A DNA stretch of 64,000 nucleotides from Rhodanobacter glycinis (GTDB lineage: Bacteria > Pseudomonadota > Gammaproteobacteria > Xanthomonadales > Rhodanobacteraceae): NCBI RefSeq assembly GCF_900114325.1, contig NZ_FOSR01000008.1:124001-188000 (forward strand), in the 5' to 3' direction. Positions 16,458 to 25,974 of this stretch are shown here, piece after piece. The first letter of the stretch is position 1. Each line of letters starts with the position of its first letter. The notes under the pieces are model-generated. The model did no database searches, had not been told where the DNA came from, and was given only the letters and a program-made list of their open reading frames with translations. Both the position numbers and the translations under genes were made by a program.

Positions 16458-19400
16458 TCAGCGGCGCAACCAGACGCGGATCATCGAGGCGAGCTTGTCG
16501 ATGTCGATCGGTTTGGACAGGTAATCGTTGGCGCCGGCTTCCAGGCATTTCTCGCGATCGCCGCGCATTGCCTTGGCGGTGAGCGCGATGACCGGCAACT
16601 GCGCGAAGCGGGGCTTGGCACGGAGGGTGCGGATCGCCTCGTAGCCGTCCATGCCCGGCATCATGATGTCCATCAGCACCAGTTCCAGTGCGTCGTTCTC
16701 GTCGAGCTGGGCCAGCGCCTTGGGTGCGTCTTGCGCCATGCTGACCTGGATGCCCCAGTCGCGCAGCACCTTCGCCAACGCGAACAGGTTGCGCATGTCG
16801 TCATCGACGACCAGCACGTGGCGGCCCTTCAGTTCGTCATCCGTGGCTGGACCGGTCGACGCGCCTTCGGGGGCGCGGTGGATGCTGTGCAGGAACAGGC
16901 TCACTTCGTCGAGCAGGCGTTCGGGCGAACGCACACCCTTGATCACGATGCTGTCGGTGTACTGGCGCAGTGCGAGGTTTTCCTCGCGGCTGAGCTCGCG
17001 CCCGGAGTACACCACCACGGGCGGCACGCTGCCTTCGCGCGCGAGCTGTTGCAGCAGCTCCAGGCCGGACATGCCGGGCAGGCCGAGGTCGAGCACGATG
17101 CAGTCATACCCGGTGGCGGCGATTTTCTGCAGGGCTTCCTCGGCCGAGCCGGCCTCGTCGATGCTGACGTCGTCCTGGCGCAGCAGGCTGCGCACGGCGC
17201 TGCGCGCATCGGCTTCGTCATCCACCACCAGCAGGCGGCGCGGGCGCCCTTCGGCGAAATGCAGCAGGCGCTCGAAGGCGCCGTCGAGTGCCTCGCGACT
17301 GACCGGCTTGGTCAGGAAGCCGACCGCGCCGAGCTCGCGGCTGCGCTCGGTCTCGTCGATGGCGGACAGGAAGTGCACGGGAATGTGCCGGGTGGCCGGC
17401 TCGGCCTTCAGCCGTTCGATCACGGTCCAGCCGTCCATGCCAGGCAACATCACGTCGAGCAGGATGCCGAGCGGGCGAAAGCGCCGCGCCAGCTCCAGCG
17501 CGCTCTCGCCGTCCGCGGCATGCAGCACGCGATAGTTCTTCTGCCGTGCCATGCCGGCGAGGATGCGCGCATAGGCCAGGTCGTCCTCCACCACCAGGAT
17601 GATGCTGTCGCCGGGCGCGATGTGTTCGCGATCGTCGCCGATGTTCTGTGCCGGCATCGCGGGGATGGCGACGGGGCGCCGCATGGCTGCAGGTTCCGGC
17701 GGTTTCGTCGCCGTGTTCGCGGGCGCGCGTTCGGGCAGCAGCAGGGTGAAGGTGCTGCCTGTGCCGATTTGGCTCTGCAACACCACGTCGCCGCCCAGCA
17801 GTTCGGCCATCTGCCGCGAGATCGACAAGCCCAGCCCGGTGCCACCGTAGTGGCGGCTGGTGCTGGCATCCACCTGTTCGAAGGCGTTGAAGATGCGCTG
17901 CTGCTTGTCTTCGGGAATGCCGATGCCGCTGTCCTGCACGCTGATGGCCAGCAAGGGCTGGCCGAGCAGTGCCGCAGGTACCGGCAGCTCGGCCGCGGGG
18001 CGACCGATGACGGCCCGGACCGTGCCGTGCGACGTGAACTTGAATGCGTTGGAAAGCAGGTTGTTGGCGATCTGTTCCAGTTTGCCCGGATCGGTGTGGA
18101 TCTGTTCCGGCAGGCCGGCTTGAAGCACGACCTCGTAGGCCACCTGCTTGTCGCGGGCCACGTGGTCGAAATTGCGGCGCAGGCTTTGCGCCAATTGTGC
18201 CAGCGGGTAATCGACGGTGGACAGTTCCATCTTGCCGGCCTCGATCTTGGACAGGTCGAGGATGTCGTTGATCAGTCGCAGCAGGCTGGTGCCGGCGTCG
18301 TTGATGATGCGTGCCGATTCCACCTGCTCGTCGTCCAGGTTGCCGTCGCGGTTGTCGGCCAGGCTGCGCGAGAGGATCAGCAGGCTGTTCAGCGGCGTGC
18401 GCAGTTCGTGCGACATGTTGGCGAGGAATTCGCTCTTGTACTGGCTTGCGCGCGCCAGTTCGGCGGCCTTTTCCTCGGTGTCGCGCTGCAGGGTTTGCAG
18501 GGTGCGCTTCTGCTCGCGGAGCGTGTCGGTCTTCAGCCGCAGTTCCTCGTTGGATGCCTGCAGCTCATCGGCCTGCACGCGCAGTTCCTCTTCCGAGGCG
18601 AGCAGTCGCTGCGACTGCTCTTCCAGCTCCATGGTCTTGCGCTGCAGCGACTCGTTGCTTTCGGTCAGCGCTTCCTGCTGCTGGCGCAGCGTGATGCCGG
18701 AGACGCGCAGGTCGTCGGCCTGCTCGCGGGTCTGCTCCAGCAGCTCCTGGGTGCTGACGGCCCGGTTGAGGTTTTCCAGGGTCAGCGCCATCAGCGGCAG
18801 CAGGGCATCCAGCAATTCTCGTTGCAGGCTGGTCAGTGGCGCGAAGCTGGCCAGTTCCAGCACGCCGATCAGTTGTTCGCGCAGCAGCACCGGCAGGATC
18901 GTGACGCAGTGCGGCAGCGCGGCTCCGCTGCCCGAGTCGATGCGCAGGTAGTCCTCGGGCACCTGGTCGAGCAGGATCGGCTGGTGGTCCAGCGCGCACT
19001 GGCCGACCAGGCCTTCGCCGGGGACGTAACGGACGCCGGCCTGGATATCCATGCGCAGGCCGTAACTGCCGAGCAGGTCCAGACGCTGGCGGTCAGCGTC
19101 GTAGCCATAGAAAAGGCTGATGCCGAGCTGCAGCAGGCGCGACAGTTCGGAGGTCAGCCGCTGGCCGAATTCGCGATGGGTCGTGGCTTCCTGCAGCTGC
19201 AGGGAGACCTCGCCGATGCGCCCCTTCAGCCAGTTCTGTTCGGCAGTCTCGATCGCCATCTGCTTGAACACCTGCAGCGCGCGGGCAATCTCGCCGATCT
19301 CGTCGCGCCGGTCGACGCTGCGGATCTCGATGCCGTAATCGTGCGCGGCCAGCCGGTTCATCTGGTTGGTGATGCGCCGCAACGGATGGGTGACCAGGCG

Positions 19401-20096
19401 CGAGGTCAGCGAGATCACCATCAGCCCGAGCGCCAGGCTGAGCAGGGCGAAGATGCCGCTCAGCAGCCGGTTGACCAGCAGCATGTGGTGCAGGTGCGTA
19501 CTGCGCTGGTCGAGCAGGGTCCGCTCGGTGGCATTCATCTGCGCCAGCACGTGGCTGATGTCCTGCATGCTCACGCTACGGTGCGCGAAGTAATCGTCCC
19601 CGATGATGTCGCTCTGTTCGGCGGCCTGTTTGGGGTCGACATTCGCCAGTTTGCCCAGCGGCAGGATGACCTTCTCCTCGGCTTCCTTGTGCCATTGCGC
19701 CAGCATCGACTCGAAGTGGTCGAGGCGGGATTGCTGCAAGGGGTTGTCGATAGTCAGCTGACGCAGCACGGGAACCTGCGCATCCAGTTGCTGCATGCCC
19801 GTGTTGAACTGATCCAGCTCGCTGGGCCGGAGCGAGAGCAGGTATCCGCGCAAGCCCAGTTGGCTGGATTGCAGGTTGCGCTGTTGCCGGGCGATGGCCA
19901 GTTGCACGTGATAGCCGTGATCGGTCCAGCGCCGGCTGGTTTCCTGCTGGTTCTGGGTATACAGCGTGATGGAACTGGCGATGAGGAACAGCCCGAGCAG
20001 CAGCACGATCCCGAGCAGGATTTTCCGGCTGATCGGCAAGTGGGCCAGCCAGGAGTATTTCCTCACGGATTGCCGGGGTGTCGGAGCGGCGGTCAT
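16458..20096 (-). CDS. Membrane hybrid sensor histidine kinase with three receiver domains
   Basis: The product has 1212 residues. Order: TM1 (about 25-45), a helical periplasmic sensor of CHASE3 type (about 50-200), TM2 (about 208-230), HAMP (about 230-285), GAF (about 300-440), a long coiled coil (445-550), HisKA with His563 in MSHELRTP, HATPase with N-box NNLLSNAF near 688 and GTGLGLS near 752, then three receivers with phospho-acceptor Asp at 881, 1003 and 1143. It would autophosphorylate and pass phosphate through its receivers or to the operon's REC-GGDEF protein. ATG 20096 was chosen; an upstream TTG at 20138 is possible. It heads the operon with cheR, cheB and the cyclase, all with minimal gaps. 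No Hpt domain is present. Confidence 0.95.
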   Translation of the reverse strand: MTAAPTPRQSVRKYSWLAHLPISRKILLGIVLLLGLFLIASSITLYTQNQQETSRRWTDHGYHVQLAIARQQRNLQSSQLGLRGYLLSLRPSELDQFNTGMQQLDAQVPVLRQLTIDNPLQQSRLDHFESMLAQWHKEAEEKVILPLGKLANVDPKQAAEQSDIIGDDYFAHRSVSMQDISHVLAQMNATERTLLDQRSTHLHHMLLVNRLLSGIFALLSLALGLMVISLTSRLVTHPLRRITNQMNRLAAHDYGIEIRSVDRRDEIGEIARALQVFKQMAIETAEQNWLKGRIGEVSLQLQEATTHREFGQRLTSELSRLLQLGISLFYGYDADRQRLDLLGSYGLRMDIQAGVRYVPGEGLVGQCALDHQPILLDQVPEDYLRIDSGSGAALPHCVTILPVLLREQLIGVLELASFAPLTSLQRELLDALLPLMALTLENLNRAVSTQELLEQTREQADDLRVSGITLRQQQEALTESNESLQRKTMELEEQSQRLLASEEELRVQADELQASNEELRLKTDTLREQKRTLQTLQRDTEEKAAELARASQYKSEFLANMSHELRTPLNSLLILSRSLADNRDGNLDDEQVESARIINDAGTSLLRLINDILDLSKIEAGKMELSTVDYPLAQLAQSLRRNFDHVARDKQVAYEVVLQAGLPEQIHTDPGKLEQIANNLLSNAFKFTSHGTVRAVIGRPAAELPVPAALLGQPLLAISVQDSGIGIPEDKQQRIFNAFEQVDASTSRHYGGTGLGLSISRQMAELLGGDVVLQSQIGTGSTFTLLLPERAPANTATKPPEPAAMRRPVAIPAMPAQNIGDDREHIAPGDSIILVVEDDLAYARILAGMARQKNYRVLHAADGESALELARRFRPLGILLDVMLPGMDGWTVIERLKAEPATRHIPVHFLSAIDETERSRELGAVGFLTKPVSREALDGAFERLLHFAEGRPRRLLVVDDEADARSAVRSLLRQDDVSIDEAGSAEEALQKIAATGYDCIVLDLGLPGMSGLELLQQLAREGSVPPVVVYSGRELSREENLALRQYTDSIVIKGVRSPERLLDEVSLFLHSIHRAPEGASTGPATDDELKGRHVLVVDDDMRNLFALAKVLRDWGIQVSMAQDAPKALAQLDENDALELVLMDIMMPGMDGYEAIRTLRAKPRFAQLPVIALTAKAMRGDREKCLEAGANDYLSKPIDIDKLASMIRVWLRR

Positions 20097-20235
20097 GCGG
20101 ATTCCAGTCGATAGGATCGGGCGCAGGCGGATGCGCAACGAGGCCAGATTAGCGAGCTGGATGTGATGGCGGTAGCTTGATCGTCATCTGCCGATGCCCT
20201 TGGCCCCGTGCCGCTGCGTCACGCTCCTGGGGCGC

Positions 20236-21138
20236 TCAGCGGCGTCGCCAGCACGGCGGCACGAACAGGCGCCGGCGCCACGCCACCACCAGCAGTGCCA
20301 CCGAGCAAAGCGAACACAGGGCCAGCGCCACCACGGAGGCTTCGGCGCCGAACGCGCCGCCACTCAGCCAGTCCGGGCCGCTGCGGCTGGAGACCAGCCA
20401 GCCATCAGCGTGGGTGCCGGACACCGGGATACCGTAGATCGTGCCCTGCGCGATATTCCAGGCTGCGTGCAGGCCGATGCAGGTCCACAGCGAGCGCGTG
20501 ACCAGATAGAGCAGGGCCAGCAGTATCCCGGCCTCGATCGCGATGGCCGCCGAACTCCACAGCGTGGCGCCGGGGTTGGCAATGTGCGCGGCACCGAAGA
20601 AAACGGCCGAGATCAGCAGGGCCCAGCCGCTGCCCAGACCTTCCTCGGCCACGCGGAACAGTACGCCGCGCGTGATGATTTCCTCGGCGATGCCGGCGCC
20701 GATGCCGGCCACCAGCACTTGCGGCAGCCAGTCGGCATGAGGGTTCGTGCCCAGTACGTGATAGCTGCCCAGCAGCCACAGCAGGCCGACCACCGCACTG
20801 AAAAGAATCAGCCCACCCGCGAAACCGCCCAGCCCGAACGTGGGAACATCGCGCAAGGCCAGTTCGCGAAGGCGTCGCCGCTCGATCGCCTTCACCAGAA
20901 TGGCGTAGGCAATCAGCGCGGGCAGCAATTCCACGGCAAGCAGGGCGAGTGCGAAGTGCAGGGGGCCGGCGGTCTTGGCCGTCCATCCCAACGATGCAAC
21001 GACGGCATGTGCGGCAAAGCCGAGGATCGCCATCGTGACGGCGAAGAACACGATGCGCGCACCCGGCGAGAACACCAGCCAGCGCTGCCAGCGCGGAGCG
21101 TCGGGTGGGGTGGAGAAGGCGATGGCGGCTGCGGACAT
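20236..21138 (-). CDS. CPBP-family intramembrane metalloprotease (CAAX/Abi type)
   Basis: The product has 300 residues and about eight hydrophobic segments. The family motifs are in place: EEIITRG (EExxxR) near residue 180, FFGAAH (FxxxH) near 215 and HAAWN near 255. These provide the metal-binding Glu and His residues of the active site in the membrane. ATG 21138 removes a non-conserved 53-residue extension. Related proteins process prenylated or bacteriocin-like peptides, but no such peptide gene is seen beside it. It is monocistronic, followed by the kinase operon start. Confidence 0.88.
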   Translation of the reverse strand: MSAAAIAFSTPPDAPRWQRWLVFSPGARIVFFAVTMAILGFAAHAVVASLGWTAKTAGPLHFALALLAVELLPALIAYAILVKAIERRRLRELALRDVPTFGLGGFAGGLILFSAVVGLLWLLGSYHVLGTNPHADWLPQVLVAGIGAGIAEEIITRGVLFRVAEEGLGSGWALLISAVFFGAAHIANPGATLWSSAAIAIEAGILLALLYLVTRSLWTCIGLHAAWNIAQGTIYGIPVSGTHADGWLVSSRSGPDWLSGGAFGAEASVVALALCSLCSVALLVVAWRRRLFVPPCWRRR

Positions 21139-21290
21139 GGCGGCGCTTCCGTGGAAAACCGGCAGATTATCAGCATGGCAGCCATCGCTCCCGCAGCAGG
21201 GTGCCGCCGGAAGAAGGGCGGACTGGTCGCGAGGCTGCTTTGGCCCCTTTCCGACCCGATGCTCCGGACTTTGGCGACACGGCCGAGAAC

Positions 21291-21368
21291 TCGTCATTCC
21301 AGCGAATGCCGGAATCCGGCGTCTTCGTGCATGTCAGCGCTCGGAGTCACTGGATCCCGGCATTCGCT
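21291..21368. repeat. REP-like palindromic repeat
   Basis: TCGTCATTCCAGCGAATGCC...GGAATCC at the left is answered by CACTGGATCCCGGCATTCGC at the right, the same family as the repeats at 7640, 21481 and 58410. The element seems interrupted: its expected outer complement (CGCCGGGATGACGA) reappears only at about 21645. Confidence 0.6.
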
Positions 21369-21638
21369 CACTGCTGTCCGGAATAATCCTGGGATGTCCT
21401 TCGAGAGTGAATACCCGCGCCGCTTGCGCGAGATGCAACAAGGGGGCGATTCCATTTCTGGCAGCGACCCCCTCTCCGGCTCGTCATCCCGGCGCAGGCC
21501 GGGATCCAGTAGCGATCACGCCTGTCCTAGCCATACGGCTACTGGATTCCGGCCTGCGCCGGAATGACGGGCAAAAACCGATTTCGGCATATGCCACCGC
21601 ACGACTGCAGGTATTCGAAATTATTCCGGACAGCAGTG
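21369..21638. repeat. 270-bp element bounded by 19-bp inverted repeats
   Basis: CACTGCTGTCCGGAATAAT at 21369-21387 and its exact complement at 21620-21638 bound a non-coding stretch that itself holds another palindromic repeat at 21481-21571. No transposase is present. It looks like a small non-autonomous mobile element inserted into a REP-like unit. Confidence 0.6.
21481..21571. repeat. REP-like palindromic repeat pair
   Basis: TCGTCATCCCGGCGCAGGCC...GGATCCAGTAGC pairs with GCTACTGGATTCCGGCC...GGAATGACGGG across a short centre. The whole 21139-21717 gap (579 bases) contains only such repeats and no convincing gene. Confidence 0.7.
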
Positions 21639-21687
21639 GGCAGTCGCCGGGATGACGATCCTGCAAGGTTCGGAGCAGGGTCTTCGG

Positions 21688-21710
21688 CCCTCCCCTGCGT
21701 GCAGGGAGGG
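21688..21710. terminator. Hairpin repeat acting as possible prfC terminator
   Basis: CCCTCCCCTGCG / TGCAGGGAGGG forms a short hairpin 8 bases beyond the prfC stop on the minus strand. The same repeat type occurs three times at 54484-54600, so it is a dispersed unit that may double as a terminator. Confidence 0.45.
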
Positions 21711-21717
21711 CCGGACA

Positions 21718-23319
21718 TCAAACCTCGATGGCCGCCGCGTGTTCGCGCGTGGCGGCGAAGCGCACCTGTGGCCAGCGCTCCTGCGCCAGTTGCAGGTTGA
21801 CCCGGGTCGGGGCGATGTAGACCAGTTCGCCGGCCGCATCCAGCGCCAGATTCATCGCGTTCTTCTCGCGGAATTCCTCCAGCTTCTTCTCGTCGTCGCA
21901 GTGCACCCAGCGCGCGGTGGTCACGCTGACCGGCTCGAACGTGGCGTCCACGCCGTATTCGTCCTTCAGCCGGTAGGCCACCACGTCGAACTGCAGCACG
22001 CCGACGGCGCCCAGGATCAGGTCGTTCGACATCAGCGGACGGAAGAACTGCGTGGCGCCTTCCTCGGACAGCTGGGCCAGACCCTTCTGCAACGCCTTCA
22101 TCTTCAGCGGGTCGCGCAGGCGTGCGCGACGGAACAGCTCGGGCGCGAAGTTGGGAATGCCGGTGAAGCTCACGGCTTCGCCTTCGGTGAAGGTGTCGCC
22201 GATGGAAATGGTGCCGTGGTTGTGCAGGCCGATCACGTCGCCCGGATAGGCGCTTTCCACGATCTCGCGATCAGACGCCATGAAGGTGAGCGCGTTGGCG
22301 ATGCGCACGTCCTTGCCGGTGCGGGTCTGGATCATCTTCATGCCGGCGGTATAGGTGCCCGAACACACGCGCATGAAGGCCACGCGGTCGCGGTGCGCGG
22401 GGTCCATGTTGGCCTGGATCTTGAACACGAAGCCGCTGAGCTTTTCCTCGTCCGGCTGCACTTCGCGCGAGGTGGTGGTGCGGGCGCGTGGCGCGGGGGC
22501 ATGCTCGACGAAGAAATCCAGCAGCAGCTGCACGCCGAAGTTGTTCACCGCCGAACCGAAGAACACCGGGGTGAGCTTGCCGGCCAGGTATTCGTCCTGG
22601 TCGAACGAGGGCGCGGCGCCCTGCACCAGCTCCAGTTCCTCGCGCAGCTCGGCCAGTGCCGCGGCGCCGACGGCCGCTTCCAGTCCCGGTGCATCCAGAC
22701 CCTTGAAGATGGTCGAATCCTGCCGGGTGAAATTCTTGCCCTGCTCGAACACGTGCACTTCGTCCAGCAGCAGGTGGTAGACGCCTTTCAGGCGCTTGCC
22801 CATGCCGATCGGCCAGGTCAGCGGCGCGCAGGCGATGCCGAGCACCGACTCCACTTCGTCCAGCAGTTCGATCGGCGAGCGGCCCTCGCGGTCGAGCTTG
22901 TTGATGAAGGTCATGATCGGCGTGTCACGCAGCCGGCAGACTTCCATCAGCTTGATCGTGCGTTCCTCCACGCCCTTGGCGCAGTCGATCACCATCAGCG
23001 CCGAATCGACCGCGGTCAGCACGCGGTAGGTGTCTTCGGAGAAGTCCGCGTGTCCCGGCGTGTCGAGCAGATTGACGATCTTGCCCTCGTACGGGAACTG
23101 CATCACCGACGAGGTGACCGAGATGCCGCGCTCCTTTTCCAGCGCCATCCAGTCGGACGTGGCGTGGCGTGCCGCCTTGCGCCCCTTCACGCTGCCGGCC
23201 ATCTGGATCGCGCCACCGAACAGCAGCAGCTTTTCGGTCAGCGTGGTCTTGCCCGCGTCGGGGTGGCTGACGATGGCGAAGGTGCGGCGGCGGCGGGTTT
23301 CTTGCAGATGGGAGGGCAT
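21718..23319 (-). CDS. prfC: Peptide chain release factor 3
   Basis: This 533-residue translational GTPase recycles RF1 and RF2 from the ribosome after termination. The GTPase motifs are SHPDAGKTT (18-26), DTPGH (86-90) and NKLD (140-143), followed by domain II and a C-terminal domain including [13 protein letters not shown]. It matches RF3 rather than EF-G: the N-terminus is [21 protein letters not shown] and the EF-G domains IV and V are absent. Length agrees with the family (about 530). It stands alone on the minus strand between repeats and an ECF sigma/anti-sigma pair. Confidence 0.96.
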   Translation of the reverse strand: MPSHLQETRRRRTFAIVSHPDAGKTTLTEKLLLFGGAIQMAGSVKGRKAARHATSDWMALEKERGISVTSSVMQFPYEGKIVNLLDTPGHADFSEDTYRVLTAVDSALMVIDCAKGVEERTIKLMEVCRLRDTPIMTFINKLDREGRSPIELLDEVESVLGIACAPLTWPIGMGKRLKGVYHLLLDEVHVFEQGKNFTRQDSTIFKGLDAPGLEAAVGAAALAELREELELVQGAAPSFDQDEYLAGKLTPVFFGSAVNNFGVQLLLDFFVEHAPAPRARTTTSREVQPDEEKLSGFVFKIQANMDPAHRDRVAFMRVCSGTYTAGMKMIQTRTGKDVRIANALTFMASDREIVESAYPGDVIGLHNHGTISIGDTFTEGEAVSFTGIPNFAPELFRRARLRDPLKMKALQKGLAQLSEEGATQFFRPLMSNDLILGAVGVLQFDVVAYRLKDEYGVDATFEPVSVTTARWVHCDDEKKLEEFREKNAMNLALDAAGELVYIAPTRVNLQLAQERWPQVRFAATREHAAAIEV

Positions 23320-23389
23320 GGGATACGGTCAGGCAGCGGTATGCGAACCGCTCATTCTACCGTGAATCGGGCCGTGGCCCTGTGTCGCG

Positions 23390-24166
23390 TCAAATGGCCG
23401 AGGGCCGCGATGCATCGCGGATGGCACGCATGTCGGAGGCGTCGTCGTGGCTGACCAGGGCGTAGTTGTAGCCGTTGCCGGACCAGTACGACGCGACCAG
23501 TTGCCCTTCGCGCCGCTGCCCGCGCCGCAGGGTGCCGGTGTTGGGCGATGGCGGCCGGATGTAGAAACTGATGGCATCGCCCTGGCGATCTTCGTACAGC
23601 ACCATCGCGGCGGGCCCGTTGTCGGTCGCCAGCAGGCGGCCGCCGACGGGGCGAAAGCCGGAGTCCGCCAGGTTGGGCAGTCGCGCCGCGTTGCGGAAGT
23701 GCTGGTCCAGCCAGCCTTGCAGCTCGCCGGCATGCTGCTGTGTCACATCGAGGTTGACGTGCCGGTTCAGCGCGAACATGCGGTAGGCCTGCAGTGCATC
23801 GGCCATGGGTGCCGCGGCCGTCGGCATCGTCATGCGCCGCGCCTGCCAGCCACTGATCGCGCCCACGCCCAGTGCCAGCACCAGCATCGCGGCCATGGCA
23901 AGGCGCGCACGCACGCGGTGTCGGCGTCGTGCCCGGATCGTCGCCGGGTCGAGGGCGGCCTGCCCGGTCGAAGCGGGCAGGCCGCCCAGCATGGCGCGCA
24001 ACTGCTGGGCATCCTGCTGCCACCCGCGAATCTCTTTGGCGCGTGCCGGGTTGCGCTCCAGCCACGCCTCCATGCGGGCGCTGTCGGCTTCGTCCAGGCG
24101 GCCGTCGATGTACGCGTGGATGTCGGCTTCGCCGGGAAACGGGGTTGTCTCGTTCATGTCGTTCAC
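23390..24166 (-). CDS. Membrane-anchored anti-sigma factor
   Basis: The product has 258 residues. The cytoplasmic N-terminal domain (DIHAYIDGRLDEADSARMEAWLERNP) is the RsiW-like anti-sigma fold. One membrane helix at about 88-108 (RLAMAAMLVLALGVGAISGW) leads to a periplasmic domain of about 150 residues. The start overlaps the sigma gene stop by four bases, so sigma and anti-sigma are made together. A second Met four residues in is a possible start. The periplasmic domain contains no Cys pair, so any signal would not be a simple disulfide switch. Its partner is the ECF protein encoded immediately upstream. Confidence 0.85.
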   Translation of the reverse strand: MNDMNETTPFPGEADIHAYIDGRLDEADSARMEAWLERNPARAKEIRGWQQDAQQLRAMLGGLPASTGQAALDPATIRARRRHRVRARLAMAAMLVLALGVGAISGWQARRMTMPTAAAPMADALQAYRMFALNRHVNLDVTQQHAGELQGWLDQHFRNAARLPNLADSGFRPVGGRLLATDNGPAAMVLYEDRQGDAISFYIRPPSPNTGTLRRGQRREGQLVASYWSGNGYNYALVSHDDASDMRAIRDASRPSAI

Positions 24167-24681
24167 TTGAGTAACCGCAGGGCGGGTGTCTTCAATGTTT
24201 CGCCATCGCTCAGTCGGTGCAACGCCGCCCGAGCTCGTGACAGGCGCGACATCACGGTGCCCATGGGCACGTCCAGAAGCTGGGCCACTTCACGGTAGCT
24301 GAGGCCTTCCACCGAAACCCACAGCAGCAGGTGCCGCTGTTCGTCGGGCAGGCGTTCCAGCGCCTGCAATGCCGACTGCGCCATCACCTCGCGTTCCACC
24401 GACGGCTGTTCGCCTTCGCTGCCATGGTGCAGGAACCTGAGCATGCTGGCGTAGCGCTGCGCGCGGCGTTTGCCATCCAGGAACAGGCGATACGCGATGG
24501 TGAACAGCCACGCCCGCAGCGCGGTGTCGTCACGCCGGCTTTCCCAGCGTGAAAGCGCCCGCTCCAGGGTCGACTGGACCAGATCGTCGGCATTGTTGAC
24601 GTCGCGCGTCAACCAGCGCGCAAAGCGGCGCAGGCGCGGCAACAACTCGCGCAATTGATCGTCGATGTCGTGTTCGAGCAT
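24163..24681 (-). CDS. ECF-type RNA polymerase sigma factor
   Basis: The product has 172 residues. Region 2 (FARWLTRDVNNADDLVQSTLERAL) and region 4 (LSYREVAQLLDVPMGTVMSRLSRAR) are clear. It overlaps the anti-sigma gene by four bases. Upstream, at 24720-24746 on the minus strand, is GGGAATAA-N14-CGTCT. The same motif in the opposite direction faces the YVTN gene and a third copy precedes the binding-protein gene, so the factor probably controls itself and both neighbouring units. The activating signal is not visible in the sequence. Confidence 0.92.
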   Translation of the reverse strand: MLEHDIDDQLRELLPRLRRFARWLTRDVNNADDLVQSTLERALSRWESRRDDTALRAWLFTIAYRLFLDGKRRAQRYASMLRFLHHGSEGEQPSVEREVMAQSALQALERLPDEQRHLLLWVSVEGLSYREVAQLLDVPMGTVMSRLSRARAALHRLSDGETLKTPALRLLK

Positions 24682-24719
24682 GGCCGGAGAGGCCTCCCGC
24701 GGCGTGGCAGATGCAGGGC

Positions 24720-24746
24720 AGACGCTATCGCGCGGGAATTATTCCC
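24720..24746 (-). promoter_or_regulatory. ECF-type promoter of the sigma/anti-sigma operon
   Basis: Read on the minus strand: GGGAATAA (24746-24739), 14 bases, CGTCT (24724-24720), with the sigma ATG at 24681 about 40 bases downstream. The motif and spacing equal those of the divergent copy at 24754-24780, which implies autoregulation. Confidence 0.7.
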
Positions 24747-24753
24747 GGTGCCG

Positions 24754-24780
24754 GGGAATAAATGTCGACGCGGGGCGTCT
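24754..24780 (+). promoter_or_regulatory. ECF-type promoter of the YVTN-HiPIP unit
   Basis: GGGAATAA at 24754-24761, 14 bases, CGTCT at 24776-24780. It lies back-to-back with the minus-strand copy and about 105 bases upstream of the ATG at 24887. Confidence 0.7.
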
Positions 24781-24886
24781 GCCTTGTGCAACCCGGACCG
24801 TCGAAGGCCCGGGTACGGTTCACGGCGAACATCCATGACCGCCGCGAACGAATGCAAACAGATCCTCCCACATGACAGGAATTGGC

Positions 24887-25888
24887 ATGAGTTTGAGCAA
24901 TAACCTTACGACAGGCGGCCTGCGCCGCACGCTGGCCTGCTGCGCCGTGACGCTGGTGCTTGGCGGCGGTATCGCTGGCGCCCGTGCGGCCGAACCGGAA
25001 AGCCTGTTTCCCGCACCGGTCTACGTGACCTTGCAGGCGGGCAACGCCGTCGAGAACATGCCGTCGGGCAAGACGTGGGGCGACGTGGCCAGTGCCCACT
25101 ACGACGCCATCAGCCGGGATGGCAAATATCTGCTGGCCAGCAGCAAGGATCGCCCGGAAGCCTATATGCTGGACGCGCACAGCGGCAAGAAGCTGGCCAC
25201 TTACGACATCGGTCCGACGCCGCAAGGTGTGGCGATCAGCCCGGATGGACGCTGGGGCATGGCAGTCAGCGCGGGTAATGGCACGGTGGCGGTCATCGAC
25301 ATGGCGACTCGCAAACTGGTCAAGTCGATTGCGGTCGGCAAGGTGCCGCACAACATCCGCTTCATCGCGGACAGCAAGCTCGCCTACGTGACCCTGCAAG
25401 GCGGCACCGGCGTGGCCGTGGTGGACATGCAGTCGCTGAAGAAGATCGACGAAATCCCGGTGCCGGGCATCCACGGTCCGCACAACCTCGATCTTTCCGC
25501 CGACGAAAAGACCCTGTGGGTACGCGACCTGGTCGGCAAGGTCGCCGTCGTCGACATTCCGTCGCGCAAGGAGCTGGCAGTGATCCCGGTGGGTCTGGGC
25601 CACGCCGGCATCGACGTCATTCCCGGTGGCCGCTACGTGTTCACCGGGGCGATTGCCGACCACGTGGTGGACGTGATCGACCCGACCACGTTCAAGGTGG
25701 TCAAGCGCATCGATGTCGGCCAGGGGCCGCATGGCGTGCGCGCCAGCCGCGATGGCCGCTGGGTCTACGTGGGCGTCACCGGCACCGACAAGGTAGCGGT
25801 GATCGATTCCCGCAGCCTCGATGTGGTGAAGCAGATATCCACCGATGGCAAGTTGCCGTTCTGGCTCACCGTCGTCGGCAACGACTGA
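24887..25888 (+). CDS. Periplasmic YVTN-type beta-propeller protein
   Basis: The product has 333 residues. I chose ATG 24887 because CAGGAA precedes it; an ATG at 24872 has no ribosome site. A signal peptide (LACCAVTLVLGGGIAGARA) is followed by about seven repeats built on 'D..(T/S)xK(V/L)xxxIxVGxxPxGV', for example VIDMATRKLVKSIAVGKVPHN and VIDPTTFKVVKRIDVGQGPHG. This is the seven-bladed propeller class related to the YncE and cytochrome cd1 propeller families. No haem-binding CxxCH is present. It is the first gene of an ECF-controlled unit followed by HiPIP, which suggests a role in envelope redox or stress biology. The exact activity is unknown. Confidence 0.85.
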   Translation: MSLSNNLTTGGLRRTLACCAVTLVLGGGIAGARAAEPESLFPAPVYVTLQAGNAVENMPSGKTWGDVASAHYDAISRDGKYLLASSKDRPEAYMLDAHSGKKLATYDIGPTPQGVAISPDGRWGMAVSAGNGTVAVIDMATRKLVKSIAVGKVPHNIRFIADSKLAYVTLQGGTGVAVVDMQSLKKIDEIPVPGIHGPHNLDLSADEKTLWVRDLVGKVAVVDIPSRKELAVIPVGLGHAGIDVIPGGRYVFTGAIADHVVDVIDPTTFKVVKRIDVGQGPHGVRASRDGRWVYVGVTGTDKVAVIDSRSLDVVKQISTDGKLPFWLTVVGND

Positions 25889-25974
25889 GCCGAGCCGGTT
25901 TCCATGGCGCAGGCAGCCGGCTTCGCGCGGGCTGCCGCGCCCATCACTTTTCCATGAACACGAGAACCCAGGTC

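Noticed and set aside
15345-20114. A 1589-codon open frame on the plus strand opposite the hybrid kinase
   Set aside because: It is the antisense shadow of the kinase and cheR genes in GC-rich DNA; its translation is low-complexity and has no recognisable domain.
21139-21717. Possible small genes in the repeat-rich gap
   Set aside because: All open frames follow palindromic repeats and lack ribosome sites and protein-like composition.
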